Assembly: GCA_963766175.1 (NCBI GenBank)
Contig: CAVXZE010000006.1
Span: forward strand, 72,727-136,726
Source of the DNA: CAVXZE01 sp963766175
GTDB taxonomy: Bacteria; Myxococcota_A; UBA9160; UBA6930
Length of the DNA stretch: 64,000 nt
Reading direction: 5' to 3'
This document shows, in pieces, positions 17,257 to 25,416 of the stretch. The notes under the pieces were generated by a model that was not told where the DNA came from, made no database searches, and saw only the letters and a program-made list of their open reading frames with translations. The position numbers were made by a program, and so were the translations under genes. The stretch's first letter is position 1. Every line of letters begins with the position of its first letter.

Positions 17257-17832
17257 ATGGCCCTGACACCTTCCACGATGCTGGAGCTCGGCACGTCACT
17301 GCCCGGGTTTCGACTTCCGGATCCGTCCGGGAAGGTCGTTGCGAGCGACGACTTCAAGGACTCGCCCGCGCTGCTGGTCGCCTTCATCTGCAACCATTGT
17401 CCCTACGTCAAGCACATCCGCGCGGAGCTCGCGCAGTTCGCAAAGGACTACCAGGGAAGCGGACTCGCGATAGTCGCGATCAACTCCAACGACGTGGCGA
17501 ACTACCCCGACGACGGCCCGGCCAAGATGGCAGAAGAGGTCGAGCAGGTGGGCTACGTCTTCCCGTACCTGTACGACGAGAGCCAGGAGGTAGCGAAGGC
17601 GTATCGGGCCGCTTGCACGCCCGAGTTCTATCTCTTCGATGCCGACCGCCGGCTCGTCTACCGCGGCCAGTTCGACGACAGTCGCCCCGAGAGCGGTCGA
17701 CCCGTCACCGGCGCCGATCTGCGCGCGGCGGTCGATGCGCTGCTCGCCGGGCAGGCCCTCGAGTCGGATCAGACCCCCAGCATCGGCTGCAACATCAAGT
17801 GGAAGCCGGGCAACGAGCCCGACTACGCTTAG
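17257..17832 (+). CDS. Thioredoxin-family / peroxiredoxin-like protein
   Basis: A 191-residue redoxin. It opens with GTSLPGFRLPDPSGKVV, the AhpC/TSA-ResA type N-terminus, and has the redox motif CNHCPYVKH (CxxC) at about residues 47-55. A cis-proline loop, ACTPEFYLFD, sits around residue 118. No signal peptide is seen, so it should be cytoplasmic. Proteins of this group reduce disulfides or peroxides, but the physiological partner is unknown. A strong AGGAGGAG site precedes the ATG. It converges with the small membrane protein at 17844. Confidence 0.88.
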   Translation: MALTPSTMLELGTSLPGFRLPDPSGKVVASDDFKDSPALLVAFICNHCPYVKHIRAELAQFAKDYQGSGLAIVAINSNDVANYPDDGPAKMAEEVEQVGYVFPYLYDESQEVAKAYRAACTPEFYLFDADRRLVYRGQFDDSRPESGRPVTGADLRAAVDALLAGQALESDQTPSIGCNIKWKPGNEPDYA

Positions 17833-17843
17833 AGGAGCAGGCT

Positions 17844-18131
17844 TCAGAGTCGAGCGGGATCTCCGCGGCGTCTCCGGTACCAGTGGATCAGAAAGGAGGC
17901 CGCGGCGAGAGCGCAGAGGATGAGTCCCGACCAGCGAAGCACCGGGAGGTGGTTCGGCTCGGGCGCGATGCCGGCAAGGGAAAGCGAGCTCCGGCTGGCG
18001 TAGAAGAGCGTGAGGAGAACGAAGCCCCCGACGAAGAGCAGGTGGAAGCCGCGCCGACCGCGTCGAATGTAGAGACGGGCAAAGACCACCGCGTGGACGG
18101 CGAAGACGGCAGTGAGGAACAGCTCTTTCAA
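17844..18131 (-). CDS. Small inner-membrane protein, three predicted TM helices, unknown function
   Basis: About 95 residues from a TTG at 18131, with AGAGG 7 bases upstream; the frame remains open to 18215. Three hydrophobic segments are evident: KELFLTAVFAVHAVVFARLY, HLLFVGGFVLLTLFY and GLILCALAAASFLIHWY. Basic clusters (YIRRGRRG, YRRRRGD) between and after them give a positive-inside pattern. I do not recognise a family. Coherent hydrophobic segments support it as a real gene. It lies 12 bases from the convergent thioredoxin-like gene. Confidence 0.55.
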   Translation of the reverse strand: MKELFLTAVFAVHAVVFARLYIRRGRRGFHLLFVGGFVLLTLFYASRSSLSLAGIAPEPNHLPVLRWSGLILCALAAASFLIHWYRRRRGDPARL

Positions 18132-18405
18132 CGAGAAGCCTCTCGAGGGGGTTCGGCTTCGAAGATCGTACCCGGAGTCACTTCGCTGTCCAACCAGCCT
18201 GGTTTCCAGTCGCACCTTCCGCTGAAAAGCCTCAAGCTCGATCGGGGCTCAGAGCGCGGGAGATGGGACGAAAGGATGCGCGGGAATGGCGAAATCGCGC
18301 AAGGTCGAGGAGTTCGTGGAGTCCCCTTCCTGCTGGCCCTGTGCCTGGTGACAGGCTTGGCCGGGCCTTCGGCGGCGGAGACGACTGTGGGCTGCCGGAC
18401 CGCGA

Positions 18406-20559
18406 CTACGGACAGCTCATATTGGCGATTCCGTCGTCCAAGTCGTCGCAGTCCAGGTTGAGGTCGTCGAACGCCTCGATCTTCAAGCATGCCTGGCAAC
18501 GTGCCGCTGCGATCACGCAGTCCTCGACCACACCCAGGTCGGGATTGGCGCAGGCACCGGGGAAGGTTGCGGCCGGGTCCTGTAGCGAGCCGCATTTCTT
18601 CTCGACGCTCTTCACGAGCTTCTGCTCGGCGTTTACGATCTTGTCGTTCGCGGTGAGAATCGCGGTCAGGACCGTCTCAAGCGCCGAGGCGCTATTGACA
18701 GACTCCAGCTTGATGGCCTGCTTCTTGGCCTTGTTGATCTCCTTGAGGACGGTATTCTCAAGCTTGCTGGCTCCCTTCAGCATCCCTAGCTGGCACTTGG
18801 CCTCGTCCTTGTCGCTGACCTTGGTGGCGAGGTCGGCGTCTCGGACCGGAGGACCACCGAAAATCGCGTAGGTCAGCGCCAGGGCTCCATTCACCGCGTG
18901 CTGGCTCACGGCTGCCGCGCTCGTGTAAGCGAAGGTCGGGGGCACGGCGAGCGAATCGCAGTTCTGCTCTTCACTCGTGACCGTTTCTTCCTTGGCCTTC
19001 TGCACCCTGCCCTTGCGGTCGGCGGCGGTACACGCCTGGAAGCTCGTAGTGAGCTTTCCCCTCTGGAAGTCCGCGAGGCACTTCTCGCTGTCCCGGAGCT
19101 GAGCCCCGCCGACCCTCTCGCCGTTCTTCTTCATCTCGTACACGCACGCCTGCTGGTCCCCGTCGAGTTGAGTGCGGGGCGTAGGAGACGGCGGATCCAG
19201 GTCCGGCTGCGTCATGCCCGCATCCTGATCCGAGTCGGCGGGCACGGTCCTCACAGCGTCGCAGGCCTCGAAGGGGACGGCATCGAGGGTCTCTCCTGTG
19301 ACGCAAGCCTCTGTGTCGCCGAATGCGATGCCCGTCTGCTGTGTCCTGTAGTGCGAGACCAGGTCCGGGAGGCCGTCGTCATTCACGTCGTCGAGGTGTC
19401 CGCCCTGCTCGTGCGCGGGCGCAGCACCAGCGGGGCCGAAGGCCAGTGTGGTCACGTCGACGTCGGCCACCTGAAAGGCGTCGGAGCCGAAAATGGCGAC
19501 GGGGATGACCCCATGGCTCGAGGGGTTGATCGGGTTCGTGTCGCTGCCCGGCTTGATGTCGATCACTACTGGGGTGGGGGACCCGGGTACCAGGCTGACC
19601 GTACCGGTAACCGCACAAAGCTCCCCGGAAAAATCGCCGCATTGATACACGTAGCCACCCTGATAGAAGTCGTTGTCGACTGGATCACCGGAGGCGAGCG
19701 TACCCGTGAGTGTGCCCGCCATTGTACTGAGGTCCCCGTACGGTACGGAGGTGCCGTCGACCGCAAATCCGCCGCCGACGATCTCGATCAGAGAGGCGTC
19801 GTAGGCCCACAGCCCCGATCCCACCGTGCCGCCGCTCATGGTGATGCTGGAGGAGTCGAATGCGGTGACCGACCACTCCACCCTACCGCCGCGCATCGTG
19901 ACGGTGGAAGATTCGGTGGCCAACAGGGTGCCCAGTTCCCCGCCGCTCGTCGTGACCGTGGAGAACCCGGAAACAACCAGTTCCCCAACCGTCCCGCCGC
20001 TCATGGTGAGGCTAGAGGACATCGTTACATCGAGATATTCCTCTACCGTCCCGCCGCGCATGGTGAGGGTGGGAGAGCCGAAGGTCACCACGGCCCGCAC
20101 GTACCCATCGACGATGTCGACGGTGGAGGAGCCACGGGCTTCCAGGAGATACGCTACTTCTCCGCCGCTCATCGTCAGGCTGGAGGCGTCAGCCGTCAGA
20201 AGGGTACCCAGTTCGACATCTCCGTCGCTCATCACGATGGTGGAGAAGTCGTAGGCAGCGAGCTGCCAGATCGCCGTACCGCCACTCATCGTCACGGTAG
20301 ACGAGTCGTGGGCGTCCAGTGCACCCACCCTCCCGCCAGCCGCAACTCTCACTTCGGTCGGATCGCCCGGAGAAGGACAGGGGTCGGCTGGGCTCGTGGC
20401 AGGCCATCCGGCTGGGCATCCGTAGTTGCGGACGTAGACGGTGTCGTCCGAGTAGGCCGCATCGTCGATCACGTGATACGTGCCATCGTTGATCATGATC
20501 GAGCCCGCATGAGCGGGTAGCGCGAAGAGTAGAGCGGCAAGTATGAGTAGACGGCGCAT
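18406..20559 (-). CDS. Large secreted beta-solenoid protein with VCBS-like middle domain and Cys-rich C-terminus
   Basis: A 717-residue exported protein. The signal peptide is LLILAALLFALPAHA (cleavage about residue 18). Residues 86-263 hold ten roughly 19-residue repeats with core STVTMSGG, likely one beta-helix turn each. Residues 330-440 match a domain common in secreted proteins of environmental bacteria (VVIDIKPGSDTNPINPSSHG, then GHLDDVNDDGLPDLVSHYRT). The C-terminal third has paired cysteines (ACVYEMKKNGERVGG, EKCLADFQRGKLTT, ARCQACLK, LDCDDLDDG), typical of Cys-rich exported proteins in deltaproteobacterial genomes. GAGAAGGAAT precedes the ATG. Cell-surface or extracellular location is inferred; function unknown. 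Codon use is less GC-biased than in neighbours. Confidence 0.8.
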   Translation of the reverse strand: MRRLLILAALLFALPAHAGSIMINDGTYHVIDDAAYSDDTVYVRNYGCPAGWPATSPADPCPSPGDPTEVRVAAGGRVGALDAHDSSTVTMSGGTAIWQLAAYDFSTIVMSDGDVELGTLLTADASSLTMSGGEVAYLLEARGSSTVDIVDGYVRAVVTFGSPTLTMRGGTVEEYLDVTMSSSLTMSGGTVGELVVSGFSTVTTSGGELGTLLATESSTVTMRGGRVEWSVTAFDSSSITMSGGTVGSGLWAYDASLIEIVGGGFAVDGTSVPYGDLSTMAGTLTGTLASGDPVDNDFYQGGYVYQCGDFSGELCAVTGTVSLVPGSPTPVVIDIKPGSDTNPINPSSHGVIPVAIFGSDAFQVADVDVTTLAFGPAGAAPAHEQGGHLDDVNDDGLPDLVSHYRTQQTGIAFGDTEACVTGETLDAVPFEACDAVRTVPADSDQDAGMTQPDLDPPSPTPRTQLDGDQQACVYEMKKNGERVGGAQLRDSEKCLADFQRGKLTTSFQACTAADRKGRVQKAKEETVTSEEQNCDSLAVPPTFAYTSAAAVSQHAVNGALALTYAIFGGPPVRDADLATKVSDKDEAKCQLGMLKGASKLENTVLKEINKAKKQAIKLESVNSASALETVLTAILTANDKIVNAEQKLVKSVEKKCGSLQDPAATFPGACANPDLGVVEDCVIAAARCQACLKIEAFDDLNLDCDDLDDGIANMSCP
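19771..20304 (-). repeat. Ten degenerate ~57-base coding repeats (STVTMSGG units)
   Basis: Within the secreted protein gene, units with core S-[ST]-x-[TI]-M-x-G-G start at about residues 86, 105, 126, 144, 162, 181, 199, 217, 236 and 255. Spacing is 18-21 residues. This is the pattern of a right-handed beta-helix (one turn per unit). Confidence 0.75.
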
Positions 20560-21416
20560 GGATTCCTTCTCCAGTGTCGTCGTATGATAAGCCTTCCCAC
20601 CGGCTGGGGGCAGAATACCCCCAGAAATTGCTTGCCGCCGAGCAACGTTCCTCGCCGTGGCAGGAGCCCCACCAGACGGCCGGCGGTGAGGGGAGAAGAG
20701 AGCGGCAGACCCGCTGAAGCTTCGATTCTGTTCTCCCAGCGGCGCTACCCACGCCGTCCGCGGGAATTGTCTCGGCCTGTAGGTAGTCGAGATACCACCC
20801 GCTGCGAGATCAAGCGTGCGACTCCTCCAGCGCGTGAATCCAGAGGAGGCCTACAGCTCGCCGGCCCACTCTCCGCGTGGCCGAGTTGTCGGAATCCGCG
20901 TGCCCATCATGGGGGCGAAGCCCCCCAGGGGACCCCTCCCGCATCCTGCAATTTGTGAGAGCACCGACCGTTCACGATGGGGGTGTCGTGTGTGGGGGGT
21001 ACCGGGGGGATCGGCCTGGCCGCTTGGCGCAGTCGCGCCCAACACTGAACAAGACAAGGCGAACAGTGCTCGCCAGGTCTATCCGCCATACACCTCGATG
21101 AGTAATTCACTTGCTGGCCAGTCTGCGGCGTACAGTGCGCTGCTGCGAAACGCGCTGAGCTAAGTAAATATCACTACCGTGTGTTACTCAAGCTGCAAGT
21201 CGGCGCACCGAAGGCCAGCCGCCACCGTCGAGAGATCACATTCTCCGAACAAAAACACGAAAAAGTGTCATATTTTCCTTGAGTTCTTCTGCGAAGCGGC
21301 GATACTATTACGCATGAGAATGAACCCCCCAAACGCACCACGTTCCTCGTGATCGGACCACGGAGGTGCTGTGATCGACGAGGCCCGATCAGGCGCGCCC
21401 GGGGCGAGCCGGAAGC
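20560..21416. other. 857-base non-coding stretch with G/C hairpins
   Basis: No convincing gene is seen on either strand; the small open frames have no ribosome binding sites and read as random, Arg/Pro/Ser-rich peptides. Three hairpins are visible. CTGGGGG (20604-20610) pairs with CCCCCAG (20618-20624), in the leader of the secreted-protein gene. GGGGGC-GAA-GCCCCC is at 20911-20925, followed at once by AGGGG-A-CCCCT. The last 250 bases are clearly AT-richer than the rest. The stretch should carry the promoter of the leftward secreted-protein gene and the terminator of the leftward cyclase gene. I could not place either with confidence. Confidence 0.5.
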
Positions 21417-23153
21417 TCACGCCCGGCTGGGCTTCTCGCTGCGCCCCAGCACCAGATGGGGTCGGACGACCTGGCGCTTGCCCCTGAGGCGCACCTTCTC
21501 GAGTGCGCGACATTGGAAGGCCTTTCCCAGGCGCTGGCGGGTCTCGTGACCGATCACCACCTGGCCGGGCTCGGCCACGAAGGACTCGAGGCGGCTGGCG
21601 ATGTTCACCGCATCGCCGATTACCGTGTAGTCCTTGCGCTGCGGCGAGCCGATGTCGCCCACCACGACCACCCCGGAGTTGATGCCGATGCGCATGGCGA
21701 GCCGCCGGCCATCGGGGGCGTACCGGTTCCACTCCTCGAGCATGTCCTGCATTCGCAGCGCGGCCTCCACTGCCCGCTCGGCGTGGTCGGGGAGCTGCAG
21801 GGGGGCGCCGAAGAAGGCCATCATGCCGTCGCCCCGGAACTTGTCCAGGGTGCCGTCCAGGGCGAACACCGCCTCGGTGAAGCGCTCGAAGACCTGATTC
21901 AGCACCTGGACCACCTCCGCGGGGGCCATTCGCTCGGCCATCGAAGTAAAGCCGGTCAGATCGGCGAAGAGGACGCTGACCTCGCCCTCATCGGCCACCA
22001 TGGCGAGCTCTGCCATGCCGGTTGCCTGAACGATGCGCTCCACCACTGCCGGGGAGCTGTAGCGAGACAGACGCGCTCGGCTCTCCTGCTCGTGGCGGAT
22101 TCCGTCGCGTAGGGTGGCCTGCTCCACGGCCACCGCCGAGAGCACGGCGATGGTGGAGAGCGCCTGCAGGTGCTCGATCTCGAACGGCCTGTCCGGGCGC
22201 TGGCGATCCACGTAGATGAAGCCCGCGACCCGGCCGTCGCGATACAGGGGTGCGCACATGGCGGTTCGGATCTTCAGCCGGATGATGCTGTCGGCGCCGC
22301 CGTAGCGTTCGTCCCGAGGAGCGTCTCGCACCAGCAGGGACTGCTTGTGCTCGATCACGTCGTTGGCGATGTGGGTGCTGATGACAATGGGATCGTCGGC
22401 CCCCCCCTCTCGGGTGCGCATCACCTTTGGCTCGCTGGTGCCGGTCTCCTCGTCGTGGAGGCAGATCACTCCGCGCTGGGCGGGCAGGTTGTTGAAGACC
22501 AGGGCCAGGATCTGCTCCAGGGTTTCGTCCAGGGAGGCGCCGGCCAGCAGCACCTCCGAGGCCTCGCTGAACAGACGCAGCGGGCCGAGGTGCTCCGCCC
22601 AGACGGAGCCGCTCTGCCGGGTGTTGGTCCGGCCCCTCGGCGCCATTCCGGGGAGTGGCTCTTCGGCCCGATCGTCTTCCACGGGGGCGAGGGCGGTGCG
22701 GGTAGGCTCGGAAGCGGCGTCGCTCTGGGACAGCAGCGAGTCGAGCTGGCCCATGTCGATGAATTCGGTCTGAAGCCGCGGCTCCTGGCTGTCCTCGAAG
22801 ACCACCCGGGTAGGCGAGGTGGACGAAGCGGGGCCGATGGACACCTGCAGGCGCACGGTGCCCAGATCGATGCGGTCGCCGTCGTTCAGACTCTGGTGGG
22901 TGGTGCGGAATGTGTTGATCTTGATTCCGTTCTTGCTGTCCAGATCGGTGATCGCCCAGCCGTGGCCGGATCGCGAGACGCGGGCGTGATGGCGCGAGAC
23001 ACTCTCGTGCTGGAGCATCAGGTCGCAGTTTTGCGCGCGGCCGATCAGAAGGGGGTCCTCCCCGACGAACACCTCGCGCTCCTCGCCTTCGCTCCGGTAT
23101 CGGAGCCGGCACACCTGGCGATTGCCCGCAGCGCTGTCAGGGCGCTCCTTCAC
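21417..23153 (-). CDS. Adenylate/guanylate cyclase (class III) with FHA and GAF domains
   Basis: A 578-residue soluble cyclase. An N-terminal FHA domain (about residues 25-105) has IGRAQNCDLMLQHESVSRHH and LDSKNGIKIN, for phosphothreonine binding. A GAF domain follows (about residues 190-345). The C-terminal class III cyclase domain (about residues 385-560) keeps the metal aspartates in FADLTGF and FRGDGMMAFFG, the lysine in LDKFRGDG, and the aspartate, asparagine and arginine in DYTVIGDAVNIASRLE. These residues fit ATP use and cAMP production. The start is GTG at 23153 without a clear Shine-Dalgarno site. It diverges from the thiolase-like gene. It likely couples a protein-kinase signal (FHA) and a small ligand (GAF) to cAMP. 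Confidence 0.92.
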   Translation of the reverse strand: MKERPDSAAGNRQVCRLRYRSEGEEREVFVGEDPLLIGRAQNCDLMLQHESVSRHHARVSRSGHGWAITDLDSKNGIKINTFRTTHQSLNDGDRIDLGTVRLQVSIGPASSTSPTRVVFEDSQEPRLQTEFIDMGQLDSLLSQSDAASEPTRTALAPVEDDRAEEPLPGMAPRGRTNTRQSGSVWAEHLGPLRLFSEASEVLLAGASLDETLEQILALVFNNLPAQRGVICLHDEETGTSEPKVMRTREGGADDPIVISTHIANDVIEHKQSLLVRDAPRDERYGGADSIIRLKIRTAMCAPLYRDGRVAGFIYVDRQRPDRPFEIEHLQALSTIAVLSAVAVEQATLRDGIRHEQESRARLSRYSSPAVVERIVQATGMAELAMVADEGEVSVLFADLTGFTSMAERMAPAEVVQVLNQVFERFTEAVFALDGTLDKFRGDGMMAFFGAPLQLPDHAERAVEAALRMQDMLEEWNRYAPDGRRLAMRIGINSGVVVVGDIGSPQRKDYTVIGDAVNIASRLESFVAEPGQVVIGHETRQRLGKAFQCRALEKVRLRGKRQVVRPHLVLGRSEKPSRA

Positions 23154-23294
23154 AGCGAGCGCCGCTCACGAGCGGGGAGATTCACACCAGGATGGAGTCC
23201 GGTCACAGCTTCCTCAGGGACGGGTTCTTCTCCACTTATCGCGGGGCTGGAAGGTGAACTTGAGAGGGTCCCTGCTGGCCTCGACGGCGGCTGA

Positions 23295-23323
23295 TTGACC
23301 GGCATTTCCGGCACTGGTAGGTT
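23295..23323 (+). promoter_or_regulatory. Candidate sigma-70 promoter for the thiolase-like/DUF35 pair
   Basis: TTGACC (23295-23300), a 17-base spacer and TAGGTT (23318-23323) precede the ATG at 23396. The leader would be about 65 bases. The -35 is good and the -10 moderate. Confidence 0.4.
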
Positions 23324-23395
23324 CCGTCTCGCGGCCGCCTCGCGGTCACCAGCCCGGCGCCACAGCGAAGCGAGTGTCAACAGAGGGAATATCGA

Positions 23396-24814
23396 ATGAT
23401 TACCTTCAGCAAGCAGCAGCTGAAAACACCCCGGTACCTGCGGGACGTGTATCTCGTCACCGGCGGCAACAGCGAGTTCCGCCGGGCGTTTCCCGAGAAG
23501 CGGACCGAGGAGCTCTGCATCGAGGCGTTCCAGGAGGCGTGTGACTACATCAACACGACCCCCCAGGAGCTGAAGAAGCACATCCACAGCTGCTACTACG
23601 GTCACTTCGCCGACCACTTCGGCGATCAACTCCTGGGGGAGGCGGTGATCCACGACCGCCTCGGCCTCGATCCCCTCGGCAACGTCGGCATCAAGACCGG
23701 CGGGGCGACCGGCGGCTCCACGCTGTGGGAAGCCGCCAAGGCGGTCGCCAGCGGCTACTCCGACTGCGTACTGGCGATGGGCTGGGAGCGGATGGACGAG
23801 GTGCCGACCGACGAGGGCAACAACTACATCGCCTGCGCCGCGGACAAGGACTGGGAGACACCGCTGGGCCACATCTACACCGGCTATTACGCCGTGATGG
23901 CCCAGCGTTACTGGCAGATCTTCGGCAAGGAGGAGGATTCCTTCCGCCGCACCATGGCCGAGATCGCCGTCAAGAACCGCGGCTACGCGTGCCACAACCC
24001 ATTCGCCCAGGCGCCGATGAAGATCACGGTCGAGGACGTGCTCGCGTCGCCGGTGGTGGCCTTTCCGCTGCGCGCGCTGGACTGCTGCCTGATGAGCGTC
24101 GGCGCCGGCTGCGCCATCCTCGCGGACAAGGAGACCGCCTACGCGCTGACCGACACGCCGCAGCTGATCTACGTCACCGCCGGCTCACACACGCTTCGCG
24201 TCGCCGACCGGCGTCACATGGAGATTCCGCTGCTGCCCAACGAGAAGGACGATCAGTACAAGGATCTGGGACGAGAGTTTCCGGGCGGCGATCGCTACCC
24301 CGGCTTCACCGGCTTTCTCGCCGCGCGCATGGCCGCCTACTACGCCTACCACATGGCGGGGATCACGGACCCCTGCGAGGATCTGGACCTGGTGGAGCTC
24401 CACGACGCCTTCACCATCAGCGACATCCAGACCTACGAGGACATCGGCATTCGTCCCTACGGGCGCGGGCGCACCTACGTCGAGTCGGGCGACTGCTACC
24501 ACACCAACCCGAACACCAATGCGCCGGGCAGGCTTCCGGCGAATCTCTCCGGTGGCCTGATCGGCTGCATGCACTCGGTGGGCGCCACCGGCATCATGCA
24601 GGCCATCGAGTGCATGTATCACCTGCACGGGCGTCACGGCGAGATTCACGGGGACGAGCTTCGCTGGGAGCGGTTCGACAAGCAGAAGCCCGCCGACTGG
24701 AAGGATCTGCAGGTCGAGGGAGCCAACCGGGCGCTGGCCATCAGTCACGCCGGCGTCGGCAGCCACGTCACCGCCACCATCGTGGCCAACCCCGAGCATC
24801 GGCTGGACAAGTAG
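23396..24814 (+). CDS. Thiolase-superfamily protein (SCP2/acetyl-CoA acetyltransferase-like) lacking both catalytic cysteines
   Basis: A 472-residue thiolase-fold protein. The segment that normally carries the acyl-accepting cysteine reads IKTGGATGG (residues 99-107), with glycine or alanine where Cys is expected. The HDAFT block (in VELHDAFTISD) and GGLIGCMHSVGATG, with its active-site histidine, are kept. The C-terminal block that should be CxGG reads ISHAGVGSH (449-457), again without Cys. The neighbouring Zn-ribbon/OB-fold (DUF35) gene is the usual partner of such proteins, as in benzoylsuccinyl-CoA thiolase (BbsAB) and the steroid aldolase Ltp2-ChsH2. Loss of the nucleophile argues against ordinary thiolysis and allows an Ltp2-like retro-aldol role. 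AGAGGGAA precedes the ATG. Confidence 0.8.
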   Translation: MITFSKQQLKTPRYLRDVYLVTGGNSEFRRAFPEKRTEELCIEAFQEACDYINTTPQELKKHIHSCYYGHFADHFGDQLLGEAVIHDRLGLDPLGNVGIKTGGATGGSTLWEAAKAVASGYSDCVLAMGWERMDEVPTDEGNNYIACAADKDWETPLGHIYTGYYAVMAQRYWQIFGKEEDSFRRTMAEIAVKNRGYACHNPFAQAPMKITVEDVLASPVVAFPLRALDCCLMSVGAGCAILADKETAYALTDTPQLIYVTAGSHTLRVADRRHMEIPLLPNEKDDQYKDLGREFPGGDRYPGFTGFLAARMAAYYAYHMAGITDPCEDLDLVELHDAFTISDIQTYEDIGIRPYGRGRTYVESGDCYHTNPNTNAPGRLPANLSGGLIGCMHSVGATGIMQAIECMYHLHGRHGEIHGDELRWERFDKQKPADWKDLQVEGANRALAISHAGVGSHVTATIVANPEHRLDK

Positions 24815-24828
24815 GAGGGAGAGGGAAG

Positions 24829-25416
24829 ATGTCGTACAGCGTAGACGTGATCGAAAATCGCTATCGACTGCGGGGCGAGTTCCACAGCATCGAGTCGAAC
24901 CAGCCGATCCGGAACGAAGCTGGGAAGCTCTGCGGGGTGACCAACCCGCGCCGCCTGGTGCATACCCATTCCTACGGCGGTGAGTACGAGTTCTTCTCCG
25001 GAATCGCCGAGGGTCGCCTGATCGGGACCCAGTGTGACAATGCCGATTGCGAGGTCGGGCATGGTTCGATCTTCATGCCGTTTCGGATCTACTGTCCGGA
25101 CTGCCTGCAGAGGACCACTAGCGTGGATCTGACGGAGGTGGCGAACCGGACCGCCACGGTCCACAGCTTCATGATCACGGAGCGGACCGGCGCCTTCAAC
25201 ACGCTCGAGAAGCCGATCAAGTTCATCAACGTCGAGTTCGAGGGCGTCTGCACGATTCTGATGGGCTATCTCCTGCGCGGAGAGCCGGCCATCGGCGATC
25301 GGGTGGTGCCGATCTTCGCCACCGAGCAACCGACCTACACCATCCTGGATCTGGCCTGGGTGCCCGAGGGAACGGCCCCGGGCGATCTGCCGAAGGGTTT
25401 CAGCTTCTCTAAATAG
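24829..25416 (+). CDS. Zn-ribbon/OB-fold (DUF35) acyl-CoA-binding partner of the thiolase-like protein
   Basis: A 195-residue protein. The rubredoxin-like zinc ribbon uses four cysteines: CDNADC (residues about 69-74) and CPDC (about 88-91). It is followed by an OB-fold segment (EVANRTATVHSFMITER to PTYTILDLAWV). DUF35 proteins bind and channel CoA esters for thiolase-type partners. The gene starts 14 bases after the thiolase-like stop with GAGGGAAG in front, so the two are co-translated and surely form one complex. Its 3' end overlaps by 8 bases the convergent gene at 25409-27043. Confidence 0.88.
   Translation: MSYSVDVIENRYRLRGEFHSIESNQPIRNEAGKLCGVTNPRRLVHTHSYGGEYEFFSGIAEGRLIGTQCDNADCEVGHGSIFMPFRIYCPDCLQRTTSVDLTEVANRTATVHSFMITERTGAFNTLEKPIKFINVEFEGVCTILMGYLLRGEPAIGDRVVPIFATEQPTYTILDLAWVPEGTAPGDLPKGFSFSK

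Noticed and set aside
20816..21163. Small open frames in the 20.6-21.4 kb gap
   Set aside because: No ribosome binding sites, and the translations are Arg/Pro/Ser/Gly-rich with no domain; they run through the G/C hairpins.
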